A stretch of DNA of 64,000 nucleotides from Pseudomonas sp. CHM02 (GCF_000612585.1 NZ_JFCA01000008.1:1-64000), one strand, 5' to 3'. Shown: positions 43,432-55,002, counted from the first letter of the stretch. Notes: generated by a model not told the origin, from the letters alone. Translations and numbers: made by a program.

Positions 43432-43519
43432 GTGTAGGAGCTGGCTTGCCAGCGATGGCATCGCGTCGGTGCACCTGATACACCCAGGTGTTCGCATCGC
43501 CGGCAAACTGGTTCCTACA
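43432..43519. repeat. REPIN
   Basis: GTGTAGGAGCTGGCTTGCC and a diverged inverted partner CCGGCAAACTGGTTCCTAC around about 45 bases, between glnD and dapC. Confidence 0.85.
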
Positions 43520-43545
43520 AAGGGCGTGTTTACAAAGTTAAAAAT

Positions 43546-46248
43546 TCATATGGTCAGGCGTGTCAGCTCGACGCCGGGTTCCTGGGTCACGCTCAATTGC
43601 TGGACGATCGCGTCCTGCAGGCGGCGACACAGTTCCGGGTCGGACAACGGCTGGTTGTCGGCATCGGTGATGAAGAACACGTCTTCCACGCGTTCGCCGA
43701 GTGTCGCAATCTTGGCGTTCTGCAACGACAGGTCGAACTCCAGGAAAATCCCGCCGATACGGGCCAGCAGGCCTGGGCGATCCGGAGCGCTGAGCTCCAG
43801 TACCGTGACCGGGCGCTGGGCGTCGTTGGAAATGGTCACCTGGGGCGCAAACGCAAAGTGTTTGAGCTGGCGCGGTACCCGACGCTGGATGATGGTCGGG
43901 TAATCGTCAGGGTTGCGCAGGGCCTCGGTCAGGCCTTCGCGGATCTTTTTCACCCGCACCGGGTTGTCACCGATCGAGTCGCCGTCGGTGTCGAGCACGA
44001 TATAGGTGTCGAGGGTGAACTGGCTGCTGGAGGTGATGACGCGGGCGTCGTGGATGTTCAGGTTGAGTTGGTCCATGGCGGCCACGGTCACGGCGAAGAA
44101 ATCGTGCTGGTCGGGGGCGTAGATGAAGATCTGCGTGCCACCTTCGAATTCGCGCTGGGTGGTTTCCTTGATCAGCACCAGCGGGCCGCCATCGGCCGGT
44201 TGTTGCAGGATCGCGTCGCTGTGCCAGGCCACGTCGCCGGCGGTGTGGCGCAGGAAATAATCGTCGCCCAGTTGCGACCACAACTGCTCGACATCGTCCG
44301 GGTCGTTGCCGCCGCGCACCAGGATATCCAAGGCCGCGCTTTGGGTGCGACGGATCTGCTCTTCGCGGTCTACCGGGTTTTCCAGGCCACGGCGCAGGGC
44401 ACGCTTGGTCTCGGTGTACAGCTGGCGCAGCAGGCTGGCACGCCAGGAGTTCCACAGTGTCGGGTTGGTGGCGTTGATGTCGGAGACGGTCAGCACGTAC
44501 AGGTAGTCGAGGCGGGTTTCATCGCCGACGATCTGCGCGAAGTCGTGGATCACCTGCGGGTCGGACAAGTCCTTGCGCTGGGCAGTGGTCGACATCACCA
44601 AGTGGTTCTGTACCAGCCAGACGATCAGCCGGCTGTCCCAGAGGGGCAACTGGTGGCGCTGGCAGAAGGCCTCGGCATCCACGGCACCGATCTCGGAATG
44701 GTCGCCATGCCGGCCCTTGCCGATGTCGTGGTACAGGCCGGCCAGGTAGATCAGCTCGGGCTTGGGCAGCTTGGCCATCAGCTTACTGGCCAGCGGGAAT
44801 TTCTCTGACACCTGGGTGTACTGCAGCTTACGCAGGTGTTTGATCAGGTTCAGGGTGTGGGCGTCCACGGTATAGATGTGGAACAGGTCGTGCTGCATCT
44901 GCCCGACGATAAAGCCGAACTCCGGCAAGTAGCGCCCGAGGATGCCGTAACGGTTCATGCGCCGCAGGTTGCGGTGGATGCCGATCTTGCACTTGAACAG
45001 TTCGATGAAGAGGCTGGTGTTGCGGATGTCGTGGCGGAAATCGTCGTCGATCAGGTGACGGTTTTCCCGCAGCAGGCGGATGGTGTCGGCGCGCACGCCT
45101 TTGATTTCCGGCTGCTGGGCCATCAGCACGAAGATTTCCAGCATGGCGAACGGCGTGCGGCGGAACACATTGTCGTTGCGCGCCTCGATATAGCCGTCGT
45201 GCAGTTGGAAGCGCGAGTTGATCGGCTGTGGCGGCGCTTCGTCTTCAGGCGCCAGGATCACTTCTTCGAAGTGCTGGATGATCAGGTCGCTGAGCTGGGC
45301 AATGCTCATGACCACCCGGTAATACTGTTGCATGAAGCTTTCGATGCTGGTCTTCGCGTCTTCGCCTTCAAAGCCCAGCAGGGTGGCGATGGAGCGCTGG
45401 TGGTCGAACAGCAGGCGGTCTTCGGAGCGTCCGGCGAGCATGTGCAGGGCGTAGCGCACTTTCCACAGGAATTCCTGGGACGAGGCCAGCAGGGCGTTTT
45501 CGCTCTCCACCAGGAAGCCTTCGCCGGCCAGGGCACGCAGGTTCAGGGTGCCGTACTGGCGACGGGCAACCCACAAAATGGTCTGGATATCCCGCAGCCC
45601 GCCCGGCGAGCCTTTGACGTTGGGTTCCAGGTTGTATTCGGTGTCGTTGTACTTGTGGTGCCGGGCCTTCTGCTCGGCGCGCTTGGCCAGGAAGAAGTCC
45701 TTGCTCGGCCACATGTGCGCAGTGCTGGTGACTTCGAGCATGCGCTGGCGCAGGCGCTCCGGGCCGGCGATGGTGCGGCTTTCCATCAGGTTGGTGATCA
45801 CCGTGAGGTCGGCGCGGGCCTCTTCGGCGCATTCGTCCACCGAGCGCACGCTCTGACCGACTTCCAGGCCGATGTCCCACAACAGCGTCAGAAAACGCTC
45901 GATCGAATCGCGAAAGATCTCATGGTCAGCGCTGTCCAGCAGGATCAGCAGGTCGATGTCGGAGTAGGGGTGCAGCTCGCCACGCCCGTAGCCACCGACC
46001 GCCACCAGGGCGATATCGGCGTCTTCACTCCAACTGAACTGCTCCCAGGCCTTTTGCAGGATGTTATCGACGAACCAGGCGCGGTCCTCGATCAGCCGGC
46101 GGATGTCCCGGCCACTGCGAAAGCGCTCGTCGAGCACCTCGCGGGCCTGGCGGATAGCCTTCTTGAACGCGGCGATAGGGCTCGCCTTCAGGGCCAGTTC
46201 GGCCTGGAACTGGCCACGGTCGAAGAGTTCGGGATCCACCTGGGGCAT
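43546..46248 (-). CDS. glnD: Bifunctional uridylyltransferase/uridylyl-removing enzyme GlnD
   Basis: Senses glutamine and (de)uridylylates PII proteins, controlling nitrogen metabolism. 900 residues in the order nucleotidyltransferase ([20 protein letters not shown], about residue 78-97), a helical linker, the HD uridylyl-removing domain ([16 protein letters not shown], about 505-520), and two C-terminal ACT domains. All key residues are present. Upstream map is on the same strand. Confidence 0.97.
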   Translation of the reverse strand: MPQVDPELFDRGQFQAELALKASPIAAFKKAIRQAREVLDERFRSGRDIRRLIEDRAWFVDNILQKAWEQFSWSEDADIALVAVGGYGRGELHPYSDIDLLILLDSADHEIFRDSIERFLTLLWDIGLEVGQSVRSVDECAEEARADLTVITNLMESRTIAGPERLRQRMLEVTSTAHMWPSKDFFLAKRAEQKARHHKYNDTEYNLEPNVKGSPGGLRDIQTILWVARRQYGTLNLRALAGEGFLVESENALLASSQEFLWKVRYALHMLAGRSEDRLLFDHQRSIATLLGFEGEDAKTSIESFMQQYYRVVMSIAQLSDLIIQHFEEVILAPEDEAPPQPINSRFQLHDGYIEARNDNVFRRTPFAMLEIFVLMAQQPEIKGVRADTIRLLRENRHLIDDDFRHDIRNTSLFIELFKCKIGIHRNLRRMNRYGILGRYLPEFGFIVGQMQHDLFHIYTVDAHTLNLIKHLRKLQYTQVSEKFPLASKLMAKLPKPELIYLAGLYHDIGKGRHGDHSEIGAVDAEAFCQRHQLPLWDSRLIVWLVQNHLVMSTTAQRKDLSDPQVIHDFAQIVGDETRLDYLYVLTVSDINATNPTLWNSWRASLLRQLYTETKRALRRGLENPVDREEQIRRTQSAALDILVRGGNDPDDVEQLWSQLGDDYFLRHTAGDVAWHSDAILQQPADGGPLVLIKETTQREFEGGTQIFIYAPDQHDFFAVTVAAMDQLNLNIHDARVITSSSQFTLDTYIVLDTDGDSIGDNPVRVKKIREGLTEALRNPDDYPTIIQRRVPRQLKHFAFAPQVTISNDAQRPVTVLELSAPDRPGLLARIGGIFLEFDLSLQNAKIATLGERVEDVFFITDADNQPLSDPELCRRLQDAIVQQLSVTQEPGVELTRLTI

Positions 46249-46312
46249 CGATCGGCTTTCCTTTCTATCTATCAGTCAGTCACAACACAGTGGGGGAAAA
46301 CCTGAGCAACCT

Positions 46313-47107
46313 TTACGCCGACACTGCACCCGAAGTGCGAGGGATCGTGTCGTCGGCGCGCAAGGTGAAGATCTCGTAGCCGGTTTCGGTGACCAGCAGG
46401 GTGTGTTCCCACTGGGCCGAGAGCTTGCGGTCCTTGGTGATGGCGGTCCAGCCGTCGCCCAGCACCTTGGTGTCGGCCTTGCCCTGGTTGATCATCGGCT
46501 CGATGGTGAAGGTCATGCCGGCCTTCAGTTCCATACCGGTGCCGGCACGGCCGTAGTGCAGGATCTGCGGCTCTTCGTGGAATACGGTGCCGATACCGTG
46601 GCCACAGAATTCGCGCACCACCGAGAAACCGTTCTTTTCAGCGTGCTTCTGGATCACTTCGCCGATGTCGCCCAGGCGGCAGCCGGGCTTGACGATTTCG
46701 ATGGCCTTGTACATGCATTCCTGGGTCACCTGGGACAGGCGCTCCGCCCAGACCGGCACGTTGCCGACGTGGAACATGCGGCTGGTGTCGCCGAAGTAGC
46801 GGTCCTTGATCACGGTGACATCGATGTTCAGGGTATCGCCGTCTTTCAACGGCTTGTCCCCCGGAATTCCGTGGCAGACCACGTGGTTGACCGAGGTGCA
46901 GATCGACTTGGGGAAGCCCTTGTAGTTCAGTGGCGCAGGAATGGCACCCTGCACGTTGACTATATAGTCGTGGCAGATCTGGTTCAGGGTTTCGGTGGTA
47001 ACGCCGGGCTTGACGTGTTCGGCAATCATTTCCAGCACGTCGGCAGCCAGTTTGCCGGCGATGCGCATGCCAGCGATGTCTTCGGCGGTTTTCAAACTAA
47101 CGGTCAT
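46313..47107 (-). CDS. map: Methionine aminopeptidase, type I
   Basis: Removes N-terminal methionine from new proteins. 264 residues. Metal ligands are visible in NIDVTVIKDRYFGDTSRMF (two Asp), GHGIGTVFHEEP (His), TFTIEPMI (Glu) and WEHTLLVTETG (Glu). It is divergent from rpsB, the standard arrangement. Confidence 0.97.
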   Translation of the reverse strand: MTVSLKTAEDIAGMRIAGKLAADVLEMIAEHVKPGVTTETLNQICHDYIVNVQGAIPAPLNYKGFPKSICTSVNHVVCHGIPGDKPLKDGDTLNIDVTVIKDRYFGDTSRMFHVGNVPVWAERLSQVTQECMYKAIEIVKPGCRLGDIGEVIQKHAEKNGFSVVREFCGHGIGTVFHEEPQILHYGRAGTGMELKAGMTFTIEPMINQGKADTKVLGDGWTAITKDRKLSAQWEHTLLVTETGYEIFTLRADDTIPRTSGAVSA

Positions 47108-47494
47108 ACAGGCTCTCTCTAGCGCGACGCGCTGAAATCAATACGGTTTACGGGCGTGCGACAAAAGGTTACAGAATTCGCACAAGCCACAAAAAACACG
47201 ATTCTAACAGACGATGGCGTCAAATCATGAGCCCCTGATGATCGCTTCTGTCTATAAGGTGGGGGTATTCAGGCACTATTCAAAGGGTTACGTATAAGTC
47301 GCGCAGGGCAAATGTGATTGCGGGTTTCGTTTTCGCCCTTCGTGTGGTATAAAATGCGCCGCTTTCCGGGGATACCCCGCAAAGCTTAAATCCACACACG
47401 TGTCGACACGATGACCTGGGTGCCGGAGGCCTTGATGCCGCTGGTTGGTCATTGGGATACGTGGAGGCCAAACCCGACTTATTAAGGAACTATC
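47108..47494 (+). promoter_or_regulatory. map-rpsB divergent promoter region with S2-type leader
   Basis: This 387-base region has no gene. It is AT-rich near map. For rpsB an extended -10, TGGTATAAA (47345-47353), stands without a good -35, as in the E. coli rpsB promoter. The roughly 130-base leader that follows can fold: CGGGG-ATA-CCCCG (47367-47379), then a GC-rich segment with GGTGCCGGAGGCC and a repeated GGAGGCC before the Shine-Dalgarno AAGGAAC. Gammaproteobacterial rpsB leaders are known targets of S2 autoregulation; I infer the same here. Confidence 0.55.
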
Positions 47495-48232
47495 ATGTCC
47501 CAAGTCAACATGCGCGATATGCTGAAGGCCGGTGTGCACTTCGGTCACCAGACCCGTTACTGGAACCCGAAAATGGGTAAGTACATTTTCGGCGCGCGTA
47601 ACAAGATCCACATTATCAACCTTGAAAAAACCCTGCCAATGTTCAACGAAGCTCTGACTTTCGTAGAGCGTCTGGCCCAGGGCAAAAACAAGATTCTGTT
47701 CGTCGGCACCAAGCGTTCCGCTGGCAAGATCGTTGCTGAAGAAGCAGCACGTTGCGGTTCGCCGTACGTCGATCACCGCTGGTTGGGCGGCATGCTGACC
47801 AACTTCAAAACCATCCGTGCTTCCATCAAGCGTCTGCGTGACCTTGAAGTGCAAGCCGAAGACGGTACTTTCGCCAAGCTGACCAAGAAAGAAGCGCTGA
47901 TGCGCTCCCGTGACCTGGAAAAGCTCGATCGTTCCCTGGGTGGTATCAAGGACATGGGCGGTCTGCCTGACGCACTGTTCGTTATCGACGTTGATCACGA
48001 GCGCATCGCGATCACCGAAGCCAACAAGCTGGGCATCCCTGTTATCGGCGTAGTCGATACCAACAGCAGTCCGGAAGGCGTTGACTACATCATCCCAGGC
48101 AACGATGACGCAATCCGCGCTATCCAGCTGTACATGGGTTCGATGGCTGACGCTGTAATCCGTGGTCGCAACCACGTTGCTGGTGGTACCGAGCAGTTCG
48201 TTGAAGAAGCTCCGGTAGCCGCAGCTGAGTAA
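47495..48232 (+). CDS. rpsB: 30S ribosomal protein S2
   Basis: A 245-residue S2. Landmarks are [66 protein letters not shown] and [27 protein letters not shown]. Codons are strongly biased to the highly expressed set. It heads the rpsB-tsf unit. Confidence 0.99.
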   Translation: MSQVNMRDMLKAGVHFGHQTRYWNPKMGKYIFGARNKIHIINLEKTLPMFNEALTFVERLAQGKNKILFVGTKRSAGKIVAEEAARCGSPYVDHRWLGGMLTNFKTIRASIKRLRDLEVQAEDGTFAKLTKKEALMRSRDLEKLDRSLGGIKDMGGLPDALFVIDVDHERIAITEANKLGIPVIGVVDTNSSPEGVDYIIPGNDDAIRAIQLYMGSMADAVIRGRNHVAGGTEQFVEEAPVAAAE

Positions 48233-48260
48233 TTGACGCCCTGGCGTTGACTCAGTAAGC

Positions 48261-48285
48261 AAAAAGGGGGCTTGGCCCCCTTTTT
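48261..48285 (+). terminator. Terminator between rpsB and tsf
   Basis: Stem AAAAAGGGGGC / GCCCCCTTTTT with a TTG loop, 29 bases after rpsB. tsf follows at 48436. As in other bacteria it may act as a partial terminator that lowers tsf relative to rpsB. Confidence 0.9.
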
Positions 48286-48435
48286 GCCACCTCGAAAACC
48301 ATTTGTCGGCGCCCACTTGTGGCAGCGCAACCTAGCGACTGTAACGTGCAGCGGCCTACAAGGGAGATTCGGGAAGAATTGATCGCCCGTTTGATCGGGT
48401 GGAATGGTTGAAAACCTATCCAAGAGGATTTTGAA

Positions 48436-49299
48436 ATGGCAGAGATTACTGCAGCGTTGGTTAAAGAACTGCGTGAGCGTACCGGCGAAGGCATGATGGA
48501 TTGCAAAAAGGCCTTGACCAAGGCCGGCGGCGACATCGAAAAAGCCATCGACGACATGCGTGCTTCCGGCGCCATCAAGGCTGCCAAGAAAGCAGGCAAC
48601 GTCGCTGCTGAAGGCGCAATCGCTCTGAAAGAAGACGGTAAATCCGCCGTTCTGCTGGAAGTGAACTCGCAGACCGACTTCCTGGCTCTGCAGGACGACT
48701 TCAAGGCATTCGTTGCTGCCAGCGTTGAAAAAGCATTCGCTGACAAGCTGACTACCGTTGAGCCTCTGATCGAAGCTCAAGAAGCTGCTCGCCTGGTACT
48801 GGTCGGCAAGGTTGGCGAAAACGTCAACATCCGTCGCCTGGCTCGCGTTGAAGGTGATGTGGTTGGTGGTTACCTGCACGGCAACAAAATCGGCGTAGCT
48901 GTTGTTCTGAAAGGCGGCGACGTTGAGCTGGCCAAAGACATCGCTATGCACGTTGCTGCCAGCAACCCTGAGTTCCTGCTGCCTTCGGAAGTTTCTGCCG
49001 AAGCGATCGAGCGTGAAAAAGCTGTGTTCCTGCAGCTGAACGAAGAAAAAATCAAAGGCAAGCCAGAAAACATTGTTGAGAACATGGTCAAAGGCCGTAT
49101 CAGCAAGTTCCTGGCCGAAGCAAGCCTGGTTGAGCAGGCGTTCGTCAAGAACCCTGAAATCAAGGTTGGCGAACTGGCCAAGAAAGCCGGTGCTGAAATC
49201 GTTTCCTTCACCTACTTCAAAGTAGGCGAAGGCATCGAGAAGCCGGTCGACAACTTCGCTGAAGAAGTTGCTGCCCAGCTGGCTGCCGCCAAGCAGTAA
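48436..49299 (+). CDS. tsf: Elongation factor Ts
   Basis: Exchanges GDP for GTP on EF-Tu. 287 residues. The N-terminal UBA-like domain includes LVKELRERTGEGMMDCKKAL. The core holds the TDF motif (NSQTDFLA) that contacts EF-Tu, and AMHVAASNPEFL. Shine-Dalgarno AGAGGA precedes ATG 48436. Confidence 0.98.
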   Translation: MAEITAALVKELRERTGEGMMDCKKALTKAGGDIEKAIDDMRASGAIKAAKKAGNVAAEGAIALKEDGKSAVLLEVNSQTDFLALQDDFKAFVAASVEKAFADKLTTVEPLIEAQEAARLVLVGKVGENVNIRRLARVEGDVVGGYLHGNKIGVAVVLKGGDVELAKDIAMHVAASNPEFLLPSEVSAEAIEREKAVFLQLNEEKIKGKPENIVENMVKGRISKFLAEASLVEQAFVKNPEIKVGELAKKAGAEIVSFTYFKVGEGIEKPVDNFAEEVAAQLAAAKQ

Positions 49300-49321
49300 G
49301 ACAGTTTTCAACTGTCGCCCG

Positions 49322-49357
49322 AAAGAGGCTGCCCGCTCACGCGCGCAGCCTCTTTTC
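49322..49357 (+). terminator. Terminator after tsf
   Basis: Stem AAAGAGGCTGC / GCAGCCTCTTTT with a 12-base loop, about 22 bases after the tsf stop. Confidence 0.9.
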
Positions 49358-49510
49358 AAATGGGAAGGCCGATTTTATTTGGCTTACCCTCGGAACTGGC
49401 TTACAAAGCCGTGTTCCGATGGCGCTGTGACAGCGTCCAGCTAGAGTGAACGCAAGCCGTAAAACGGCTCGCCAAGAATTTTTAAAAATACGCCGCAGGA
49501 GAGATTCGCA

Positions 49511-50254
49511 ATGGCTCAGCAGGGCAGTGGTTATCAGGCTCGCTATAAACGCATTCTACTCAAGCTTAGCGGCGAGGCCCTGATGGGCTCGGAAGAGTTC
49601 GGGATCGACCCCAAAGTACTCGACCGCATGGCGCTCGAAGTCGGCCAACTGGTCGGTATCGGCGTACAGGTCGGCCTGGTGATCGGCGGCGGCAACCTGT
49701 TCCGCGGCGCGGCACTGAGTGCGGCCGGCATGGATCGGGTCACCGGCGACCACATGGGCATGCTGGCCACTGTGATGAACGCCCTGGCCATGCGCGACGC
49801 CCTGGAGCGCGCCAATATCTCGGCTATCGTGATGTCGGCTATTTCCATGGTCGGCGTGACCGATCACTATGATCGCCGCAAAGCCATGCGCCACCTGAAC
49901 GCCAAGGAAGTGGTGATCTTTGCCGCTGGCACGGGTAACCCGTTCTTCACCACCGACTCGGCAGCGTGCCTGCGCGCCATCGAGATCGATGCTGACGTGG
50001 TGCTCAAGGCCACCAAGGTGGACGGCGTGTACACCGCAGACCCATTCAAAGACCCGCATGCCGAGAAGTTCGATCATCTGACCTACGATGAAGTGCTGGA
50101 TCGCAAGCTGGGCGTGATGGACCTGACGGCTATTTGCCTGTGCCGCGACCACAAGATGCCGTTGCGCGTATTTAACATGAACAAGCCCGGCGCCCTGCTG
50201 AATATCGTACACGGCGGCGCAGAAGGGACTCTGATCGAGGAAGGCCAACAATGA
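49511..50254 (+). CDS. pyrH: UMP kinase
   Basis: Phosphorylates UMP to UDP; hexameric amino-acid-kinase fold. 247 residues. [11 protein letters not shown] (phosphate loop), [24 protein letters not shown] and [14 protein letters not shown] are family motifs. The stop overlaps frr by four bases (ATGA). Confidence 0.98.
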   Translation: MAQQGSGYQARYKRILLKLSGEALMGSEEFGIDPKVLDRMALEVGQLVGIGVQVGLVIGGGNLFRGAALSAAGMDRVTGDHMGMLATVMNALAMRDALERANISAIVMSAISMVGVTDHYDRRKAMRHLNAKEVVIFAAGTGNPFFTTDSAACLRAIEIDADVVLKATKVDGVYTADPFKDPHAEKFDHLTYDEVLDRKLGVMDLTAICLCRDHKMPLRVFNMNKPGALLNIVHGGAEGTLIEEGQQ

Positions 50255-50808
50255 TCAACGAAATCAAGAAAGACGCCCAAGCGCGTATGCAGAAATCCCT
50301 GGAGTCTCTGAGCCACGCATTCGGCCAGATTCGTACCGGCAAGGCGCACCCAAGCATTCTGGGTAGCGTGATGGTGCCTTACTACGGCGCCGACACCCCG
50401 CTGAGCAGCGTAGCCAACGTCACCGTAAAAGACTCGCGCACCCTGCAGGTCGTGGCCTTCGAGCGCAACATGCTCGCTGCCGTCGACAAGGCCATCCAGA
50501 GCGCCGGCCTGAACCTCAACCCGACCAACCTGGGTGAGTTGCTGCTGATCTCCATGCCGGCCCTGACCGAAGAAACCCGCAAGGGCTTCACCAAGCAGGC
50601 GCGCAGCGCTGCCGAAGACGCGCGTGTTGCCGTGCGCAACATTCGTCGCGATGCCTTGGGTGACCTGAAGAAACTGGTCAAGGACAAGGAAATCAGCGAA
50701 GACGAAGAGCGTCGCGCCACCGCCGATATCGACAAGTTGACCAAGGATGCCGAGGCCCAGATCACCAAGGCCACGGAAGAAAAAGAAAAGGACCTGATGG
50801 CCGTATAA
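50251..50808 (+). CDS. frr: Ribosome recycling factor
   Basis: Works with EF-G to split post-termination ribosomes. The standard 185 residues form a three-helix bundle plus a small beta domain: [25 protein letters not shown], then [26 protein letters not shown]. The C-terminal helix carries [24 protein letters not shown]. Confidence 0.98.
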   Translation: MINEIKKDAQARMQKSLESLSHAFGQIRTGKAHPSILGSVMVPYYGADTPLSSVANVTVKDSRTLQVVAFERNMLAAVDKAIQSAGLNLNPTNLGELLLISMPALTEETRKGFTKQARSAAEDARVAVRNIRRDALGDLKKLVKDKEISEDEERRATADIDKLTKDAEAQITKATEEKEKDLMAV

Positions 50809-50825
50809 GGGGTCAGGACGCCTTC

Positions 50826-51581
50826 ATGGAAAAGACCAAGCAGACTGTACCCTCTGTGGTGCCGCGCCATGTCGCGATCATCATGGATGGGAATAATCGC
50901 TGGGCGAAGAAGCGCTTTATGCCGGGTGTTGCCGGGCATAAAGCGGGTGTCGATGCGGTTCGGGCTGTCATCGAGGTGTGTGCCGAGGCCAAGGTCGAAG
51001 TGTTGACCCTGTTCGCCTTCTCCAGTGAGAACTGGCAGCGGCCCGCCGAGGAAGTCAGTGCCTTGATGGACCTGTTCTTCAAGGCTTTGCGTCGTGAGGC
51101 CAAGCGCCTCAACGACAACAACATCAGCCTGCGCATCATTGGCGATCGCTCACGCTTCCATCCGGAGCTGCAAGCCGCCATGCGCGAAGCCGAAGCCATC
51201 ACTGCCGGCGCCAACCGCTTTGTGTTGCAGATCGCGGCCAACTACGGTGGTCAGTGGGATATTGCCCAGGCTGCGCAACGTCTGGCCCGCGAAGTGCAGG
51301 CCGGTCATCTGCGACCCGACGACATCACGCCTGAACTGTTGCAAACCTGCCTGGTCACCGGCGACCTGCCGTTGCCGGACTTATGCATCCGCACCGGTGG
51401 CGAGCACCGCATCAGCAATTTCCTGCTGTGGCAGTTGGCGTATACCGAGCTGTACTTCTCCGACCTGTTCTGGCCGGACTTCAAACACGATGCCATGCGT
51501 AACGCGCTGGCCGATTTCGCTTCCCGTCAGCGTCGCTTCGGTAAAACGAGCGAGCAGATCGAAGCTGGAGCCCGGGTTTAA
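50826..51581 (+). CDS. uppS: Undecaprenyl diphosphate synthase
   Basis: Condenses isopentenyl units onto farnesyl diphosphate to make the C55 carrier for peptidoglycan and O-antigen. 251 residues; VAIIMDGNNRWAKKR holds the catalytic Asp, FAFSSENWQRP the substrate loop, and DLCIRTGGEHRISNFLLWQLAYTELYF the C-terminal signature. It abuts cdsA with no gap. Confidence 0.97.
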   Translation: MEKTKQTVPSVVPRHVAIIMDGNNRWAKKRFMPGVAGHKAGVDAVRAVIEVCAEAKVEVLTLFAFSSENWQRPAEEVSALMDLFFKALRREAKRLNDNNISLRIIGDRSRFHPELQAAMREAEAITAGANRFVLQIAANYGGQWDIAQAAQRLAREVQAGHLRPDDITPELLQTCLVTGDLPLPDLCIRTGGEHRISNFLLWQLAYTELYFSDLFWPDFKHDAMRNALADFASRQRRFGKTSEQIEAGARV

Positions 51582-52388
51582 ATGCTTAAACAACGAATCA
51601 TCACAGCACTGATCCTGTTGCCGATCGCCTTGTGTGGGTTTTTCCTGCTCGATGGTTCCGGCTTTGCGCTGTTTATCGGCCTGGTCGTCACCCTGGGTGC
51701 CTGGGAATGGGCGCGCCTGGCGGGTTTCAGCGCGCAGTTGCCGCGCGTGGTGTATGCCGCAGTCGTGGCGGCCTTGGCGTTTCTCCTGTACATCCTGCCG
51801 GACATCGCGCCGTGGGTGTTGGGCGCGGCGGTGCTGTGGTGGGCGCTGGCGACGTTCCTGGTGTTGACCTATCCGCGCACCAGCAGCCAATGGTCCAGTG
51901 TCGCCTGCAAGCTGGTGATCGGTTTGTTGATCCTGCTGCCAGCATGGCAAGGGCTGGTGGAGATCAAGCGCTACCCCATGGGTAACTGGTTGATCCTGGC
52001 GGTCATGGTGCTGGTTTGGGGGGCTGATATCGGCGCCTACTTCTCCGGTCGGGCGTTCGGCAAGCGCAAGCTGGCGCCGGCAGTCAGCCCGGGCAAGAGC
52101 TGGGAGGGTGTGTATGGCGGCCTGGCGTTGACGCTGGTGATCGCGCTGGTGGTTGGCGTTGTGCGGGATTGGGCGGTGAAGGATATTTTCCTGGCGCTGC
52201 TGGCCACGGCCATTGTCGTGTTTGTTTCGGTGGTGGGGGACCTCACTGAAAGCATGTTCAAGCGCCAGGCCGGGATCAAGGACAGCAGCAACCTGTTGCC
52301 GGGTCATGGTGGTGTGCTGGATCGCATCGACAGCCTGACCGCCGCCATCCCGATCTTTGCCGTACTGCTGTGGATGACGGCTTCGTGA
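51582..52388 (+). CDS. cdsA: Phosphatidate cytidylyltransferase
   Basis: Makes CDP-diacylglycerol from phosphatidate and CTP in the inner membrane. 268 residues with about eight helices. The C-terminal CDP-DAG synthase signature reads [37 protein letters not shown]. The last codons overlap the dxr start. Confidence 0.97.
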   Translation: MLKQRIITALILLPIALCGFFLLDGSGFALFIGLVVTLGAWEWARLAGFSAQLPRVVYAAVVAALAFLLYILPDIAPWVLGAAVLWWALATFLVLTYPRTSSQWSSVACKLVIGLLILLPAWQGLVEIKRYPMGNWLILAVMVLVWGADIGAYFSGRAFGKRKLAPAVSPGKSWEGVYGGLALTLVIALVVGVVRDWAVKDIFLALLATAIVVFVSVVGDLTESMFKRQAGIKDSSNLLPGHGGVLDRIDSLTAAIPIFAVLLWMTAS

Positions 52389-53575
52389 GCCGCCTGCAAC
52401 AGGTGACCGTGCTGGGTGCAACCGGCTCGGTAGGGCTGAGCACCCTTGACGTGATTGCGCGTCACCCTGATCGCTACCAGGTTTTCGCGCTCACCGGGTT
52501 TACCCGCCTGGGCGAGCTGTTGGCCTTGTGCGTGCGTCATGCGCCGCGCTTCGCCGTGGTGCCTGAAGCCGCTGCGGCTCGTGGTCTGCAGGATGACTTG
52601 CGGGCTGCCGGGCTGGCGACTCAGGTGCTGGTGGGGGAGGAGGGGTTGTGCCGGGTCTCGGCCGACGCCGAGGTAGATACAGTGGTTGCCGCTATTGTCG
52701 GTGCCGCGGGCCTGCGCCCAACCCTGGCTGCCGTCGATGCCGGCAAGAAGATCCTGCTGGCCAATAAAGAAGCGCTGGTCATGTCTGGCGCGCTCTTCAT
52801 GCAGGCAGTGCGCAAAAGCGGTGCGGTGCTGCTGCCGCTCGACAGTGAGCACAACGCGATCTTCCAGTGCATGCCCGGCGACTATGCCCGTGGCTTGAGC
52901 CAAGTGGGCGTGCGCCGGATCCTGCTGACGGCTTCCGGTGGTCCGTTCCGGCAAACACCGTTGGCCGAGCTGGAGCACGTATCGCCGGACCAGGCGTGTG
53001 CTCATCCGAACTGGTCCATGGGGCGCAAGATCTCCGTGGACTCGGCCAGCATGATGAACAAGGGTCTCGAGTTGATCGAGGCGTGCTGGCTGTTCGATGC
53101 GCGCCCGGATCAGGTCGAGGTGGTGATTCACCCGCAGAGCGTGATTCATTCCCTGGTCGACTACGTGGACGGATCGGTCCTGGCGCAGTTGGGCAACCCC
53201 GATATGCGCACGCCGATCGCCAACGCCCTGGCCTGGCCGGAGCGGATTGACTCCGGTGTCGCGCCCCTGGACCTGTTTGCCGTAGCCCGCCTGGACTTCG
53301 AGGCGCCGGATGAGCAGCGCTTCCCTTGTCTGCGCCTAGCACGGCAAGCTGCCGAAGCGGGTAACAGCGCCCCGGCGATGCTTAATGCGGCCAACGAGGT
53401 GGCTGTGGCGGCGTTTCTCGAACGGCGCATCCGCTTTCCGCAGATCGCGAGTATCATCGAGGACGTCCTGGCTCTTGAGCCTGTCGTGGCGGTGAATGAT
53501 CTGGGGGCAGTATTCGAGGCCGATACCAAGGCCCGAGCCCTGGCAGAACAATGGTTGAGCCGCAACGCGCGTTAG
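52385..53575 (+). CDS. dxr: 1-deoxy-D-xylulose-5-phosphate reductoisomerase
   Basis: Second step of the MEP isoprenoid route, which feeds uppS two genes upstream. 396 residues from GTG 52385, overlapping the cdsA stop (GTGA). The longer reading from 52370 is unlikely because family members begin [23 protein letters not shown] binds [18 protein letters not shown] and [19 protein letters not shown] hold metal and substrate residues. Confidence 0.97.
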   Translation: MSRLQQVTVLGATGSVGLSTLDVIARHPDRYQVFALTGFTRLGELLALCVRHAPRFAVVPEAAAARGLQDDLRAAGLATQVLVGEEGLCRVSADAEVDTVVAAIVGAAGLRPTLAAVDAGKKILLANKEALVMSGALFMQAVRKSGAVLLPLDSEHNAIFQCMPGDYARGLSQVGVRRILLTASGGPFRQTPLAELEHVSPDQACAHPNWSMGRKISVDSASMMNKGLELIEACWLFDARPDQVEVVIHPQSVIHSLVDYVDGSVLAQLGNPDMRTPIANALAWPERIDSGVAPLDLFAVARLDFEAPDEQRFPCLRLARQAAEAGNSAPAMLNAANEVAVAAFLERRIRFPQIASIIEDVLALEPVVAVNDLGAVFEADTKARALAEQWLSRNAR

Positions 53576-53629
53576 CCTGTGGGCGGGGTTGAGCCTTACA
53601 GGCACTGGATTGGAATGCGGAGAAATTAG

Positions 53630-54982
53630 ATGAGTGCGCTTTACATGATTGTCGGCACCCTGGTTGCTCTGGGTGTGCTGGTTACCTTCCACGAATTCGG
53701 CCACTTCTGGGTGGCGCGTCGTTGCGGCGTCAAGGTATTGCGCTTTTCCGTCGGTTTCGGCATGCCGCTGGTGCGCTGGCACGACCGCCGTGGCACCGAG
53801 TTCGTGATTGCGGCCATCCCGCTGGGTGGCTACGTCAAGATGCTCGATGAGCGCGAAGGCGAAGTGCCGGCAGACCAGTTGGATCAATCCTTCAACCGCA
53901 AGACCGTTCGTCAGCGTATCGCTATTGTTGCCGCCGGCCCGATCGCCAACTTCCTGTTGGCCATGGTGTTCTTCTGGGTCTTGGCCATGCTGGGCAGCCA
54001 GCAGGTGCGTCCGGTCATCGGCGCGGTCGAATCGGACAGTATCGCCGCCAAGGCGGGTCTGCTTGCCGGGCAGGAAATTGTTTCCATTGATGGCGAGCCC
54101 ACCACGGGCTGGGGCGCTGTCAATTTGCAGTTGGTGCGTCGTCTCGGCGAGAGCGGAACCGTCAATGTGGTGGTGCGCGAGCAGGATTCCACCACTGAGA
54201 CCCCGCGTGAGCTGGCCCTCGACCACTGGCTCAAGGGGGCCGATGAGCCTGATCCGATCAAATCCCTGGGCATACGTCCATGGCGTCCGGCCTTGCCGCC
54301 GGTGCTTGCCGAGCTGGACCCGAAAGGTCCGGCCCAGGCCGCTGGCCTGAAAACCGGTGATCGCCTGTTGGCCCTCGATGGTCAAGCGCTGGGTGACTGG
54401 CAGCAAGTGGTCGATCTGGTACGTGTACGTCCTGATACCAAAATTGTGCTGAAAGTTGAACGTGACGGTGCTCAAATCGACGTCCCTGTGACCCTGTCGG
54501 TTCGCGGGGAAGCCAAGGCGGCCGGGGGTTACCTGGGTGCCGGGGTCAAAGGTGTCGATTGGCCGCCATCCATGGTGCGCGAGGTGAGCTTCGGGCCGTT
54601 GGCAGCGATTGGCGAGGGTGCAAAACGCACTTGGACCATGAGTGTGCTGACCCTCGAATCCCTCAAGAAAATGTTGTTCGGCGAGCTCTCGGTAAAAAAC
54701 TTGAGTGGACCGATAACCATTGCTAAAGTGGCGGGCGCTTCTGCCCAGTCGGGTGTCGCGGATTTCCTGAATTTCCTGGCTTATCTGAGTATTAGCCTGG
54801 GGGTTCTGAATTTGCTGCCCATTCCAGTGTTGGATGGGGGGCATCTGTTGTTTTATCTGGTCGAGTGGGCGCGTGGTCGCCCCTTGTCGGATCGGGTGCA
54901 GGGTTGGGGGATACAGATCGGTATCAGTTTGGTGGTCGGGGTGATGTTATTAGCCCTGGTCAACGATCTGGGTCGACTGTAA
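53630..54982 (+). CDS. rseP: Site-2 intramembrane protease RseP
   Basis: Cuts the anti-sigma factor (MucA in Pseudomonas) inside the membrane to free AlgU. 450 residues. Zinc motif H21-E22-FGH25 lies in the first helix; two periplasmic PDZ domains follow (about 115-200 and 215-310). NLLPIPVLDGGHLLFY near residue 400 supplies the third ligand. It lies directly before bamA, as is usual. Confidence 0.97.
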   Translation: MSALYMIVGTLVALGVLVTFHEFGHFWVARRCGVKVLRFSVGFGMPLVRWHDRRGTEFVIAAIPLGGYVKMLDEREGEVPADQLDQSFNRKTVRQRIAIVAAGPIANFLLAMVFFWVLAMLGSQQVRPVIGAVESDSIAAKAGLLAGQEIVSIDGEPTTGWGAVNLQLVRRLGESGTVNVVVREQDSTTETPRELALDHWLKGADEPDPIKSLGIRPWRPALPPVLAELDPKGPAQAAGLKTGDRLLALDGQALGDWQQVVDLVRVRPDTKIVLKVERDGAQIDVPVTLSVRGEAKAAGGYLGAGVKGVDWPPSMVREVSFGPLAAIGEGAKRTWTMSVLTLESLKKMLFGELSVKNLSGPITIAKVAGASAQSGVADFLNFLAYLSISLGVLNLLPIPVLDGGHLLFYLVEWARGRPLSDRVQGWGIQIGISLVVGVMLLALVNDLGRL

Positions 54983-55002
54983 CGCTTCGCTGAATTGCGA
55001 AT

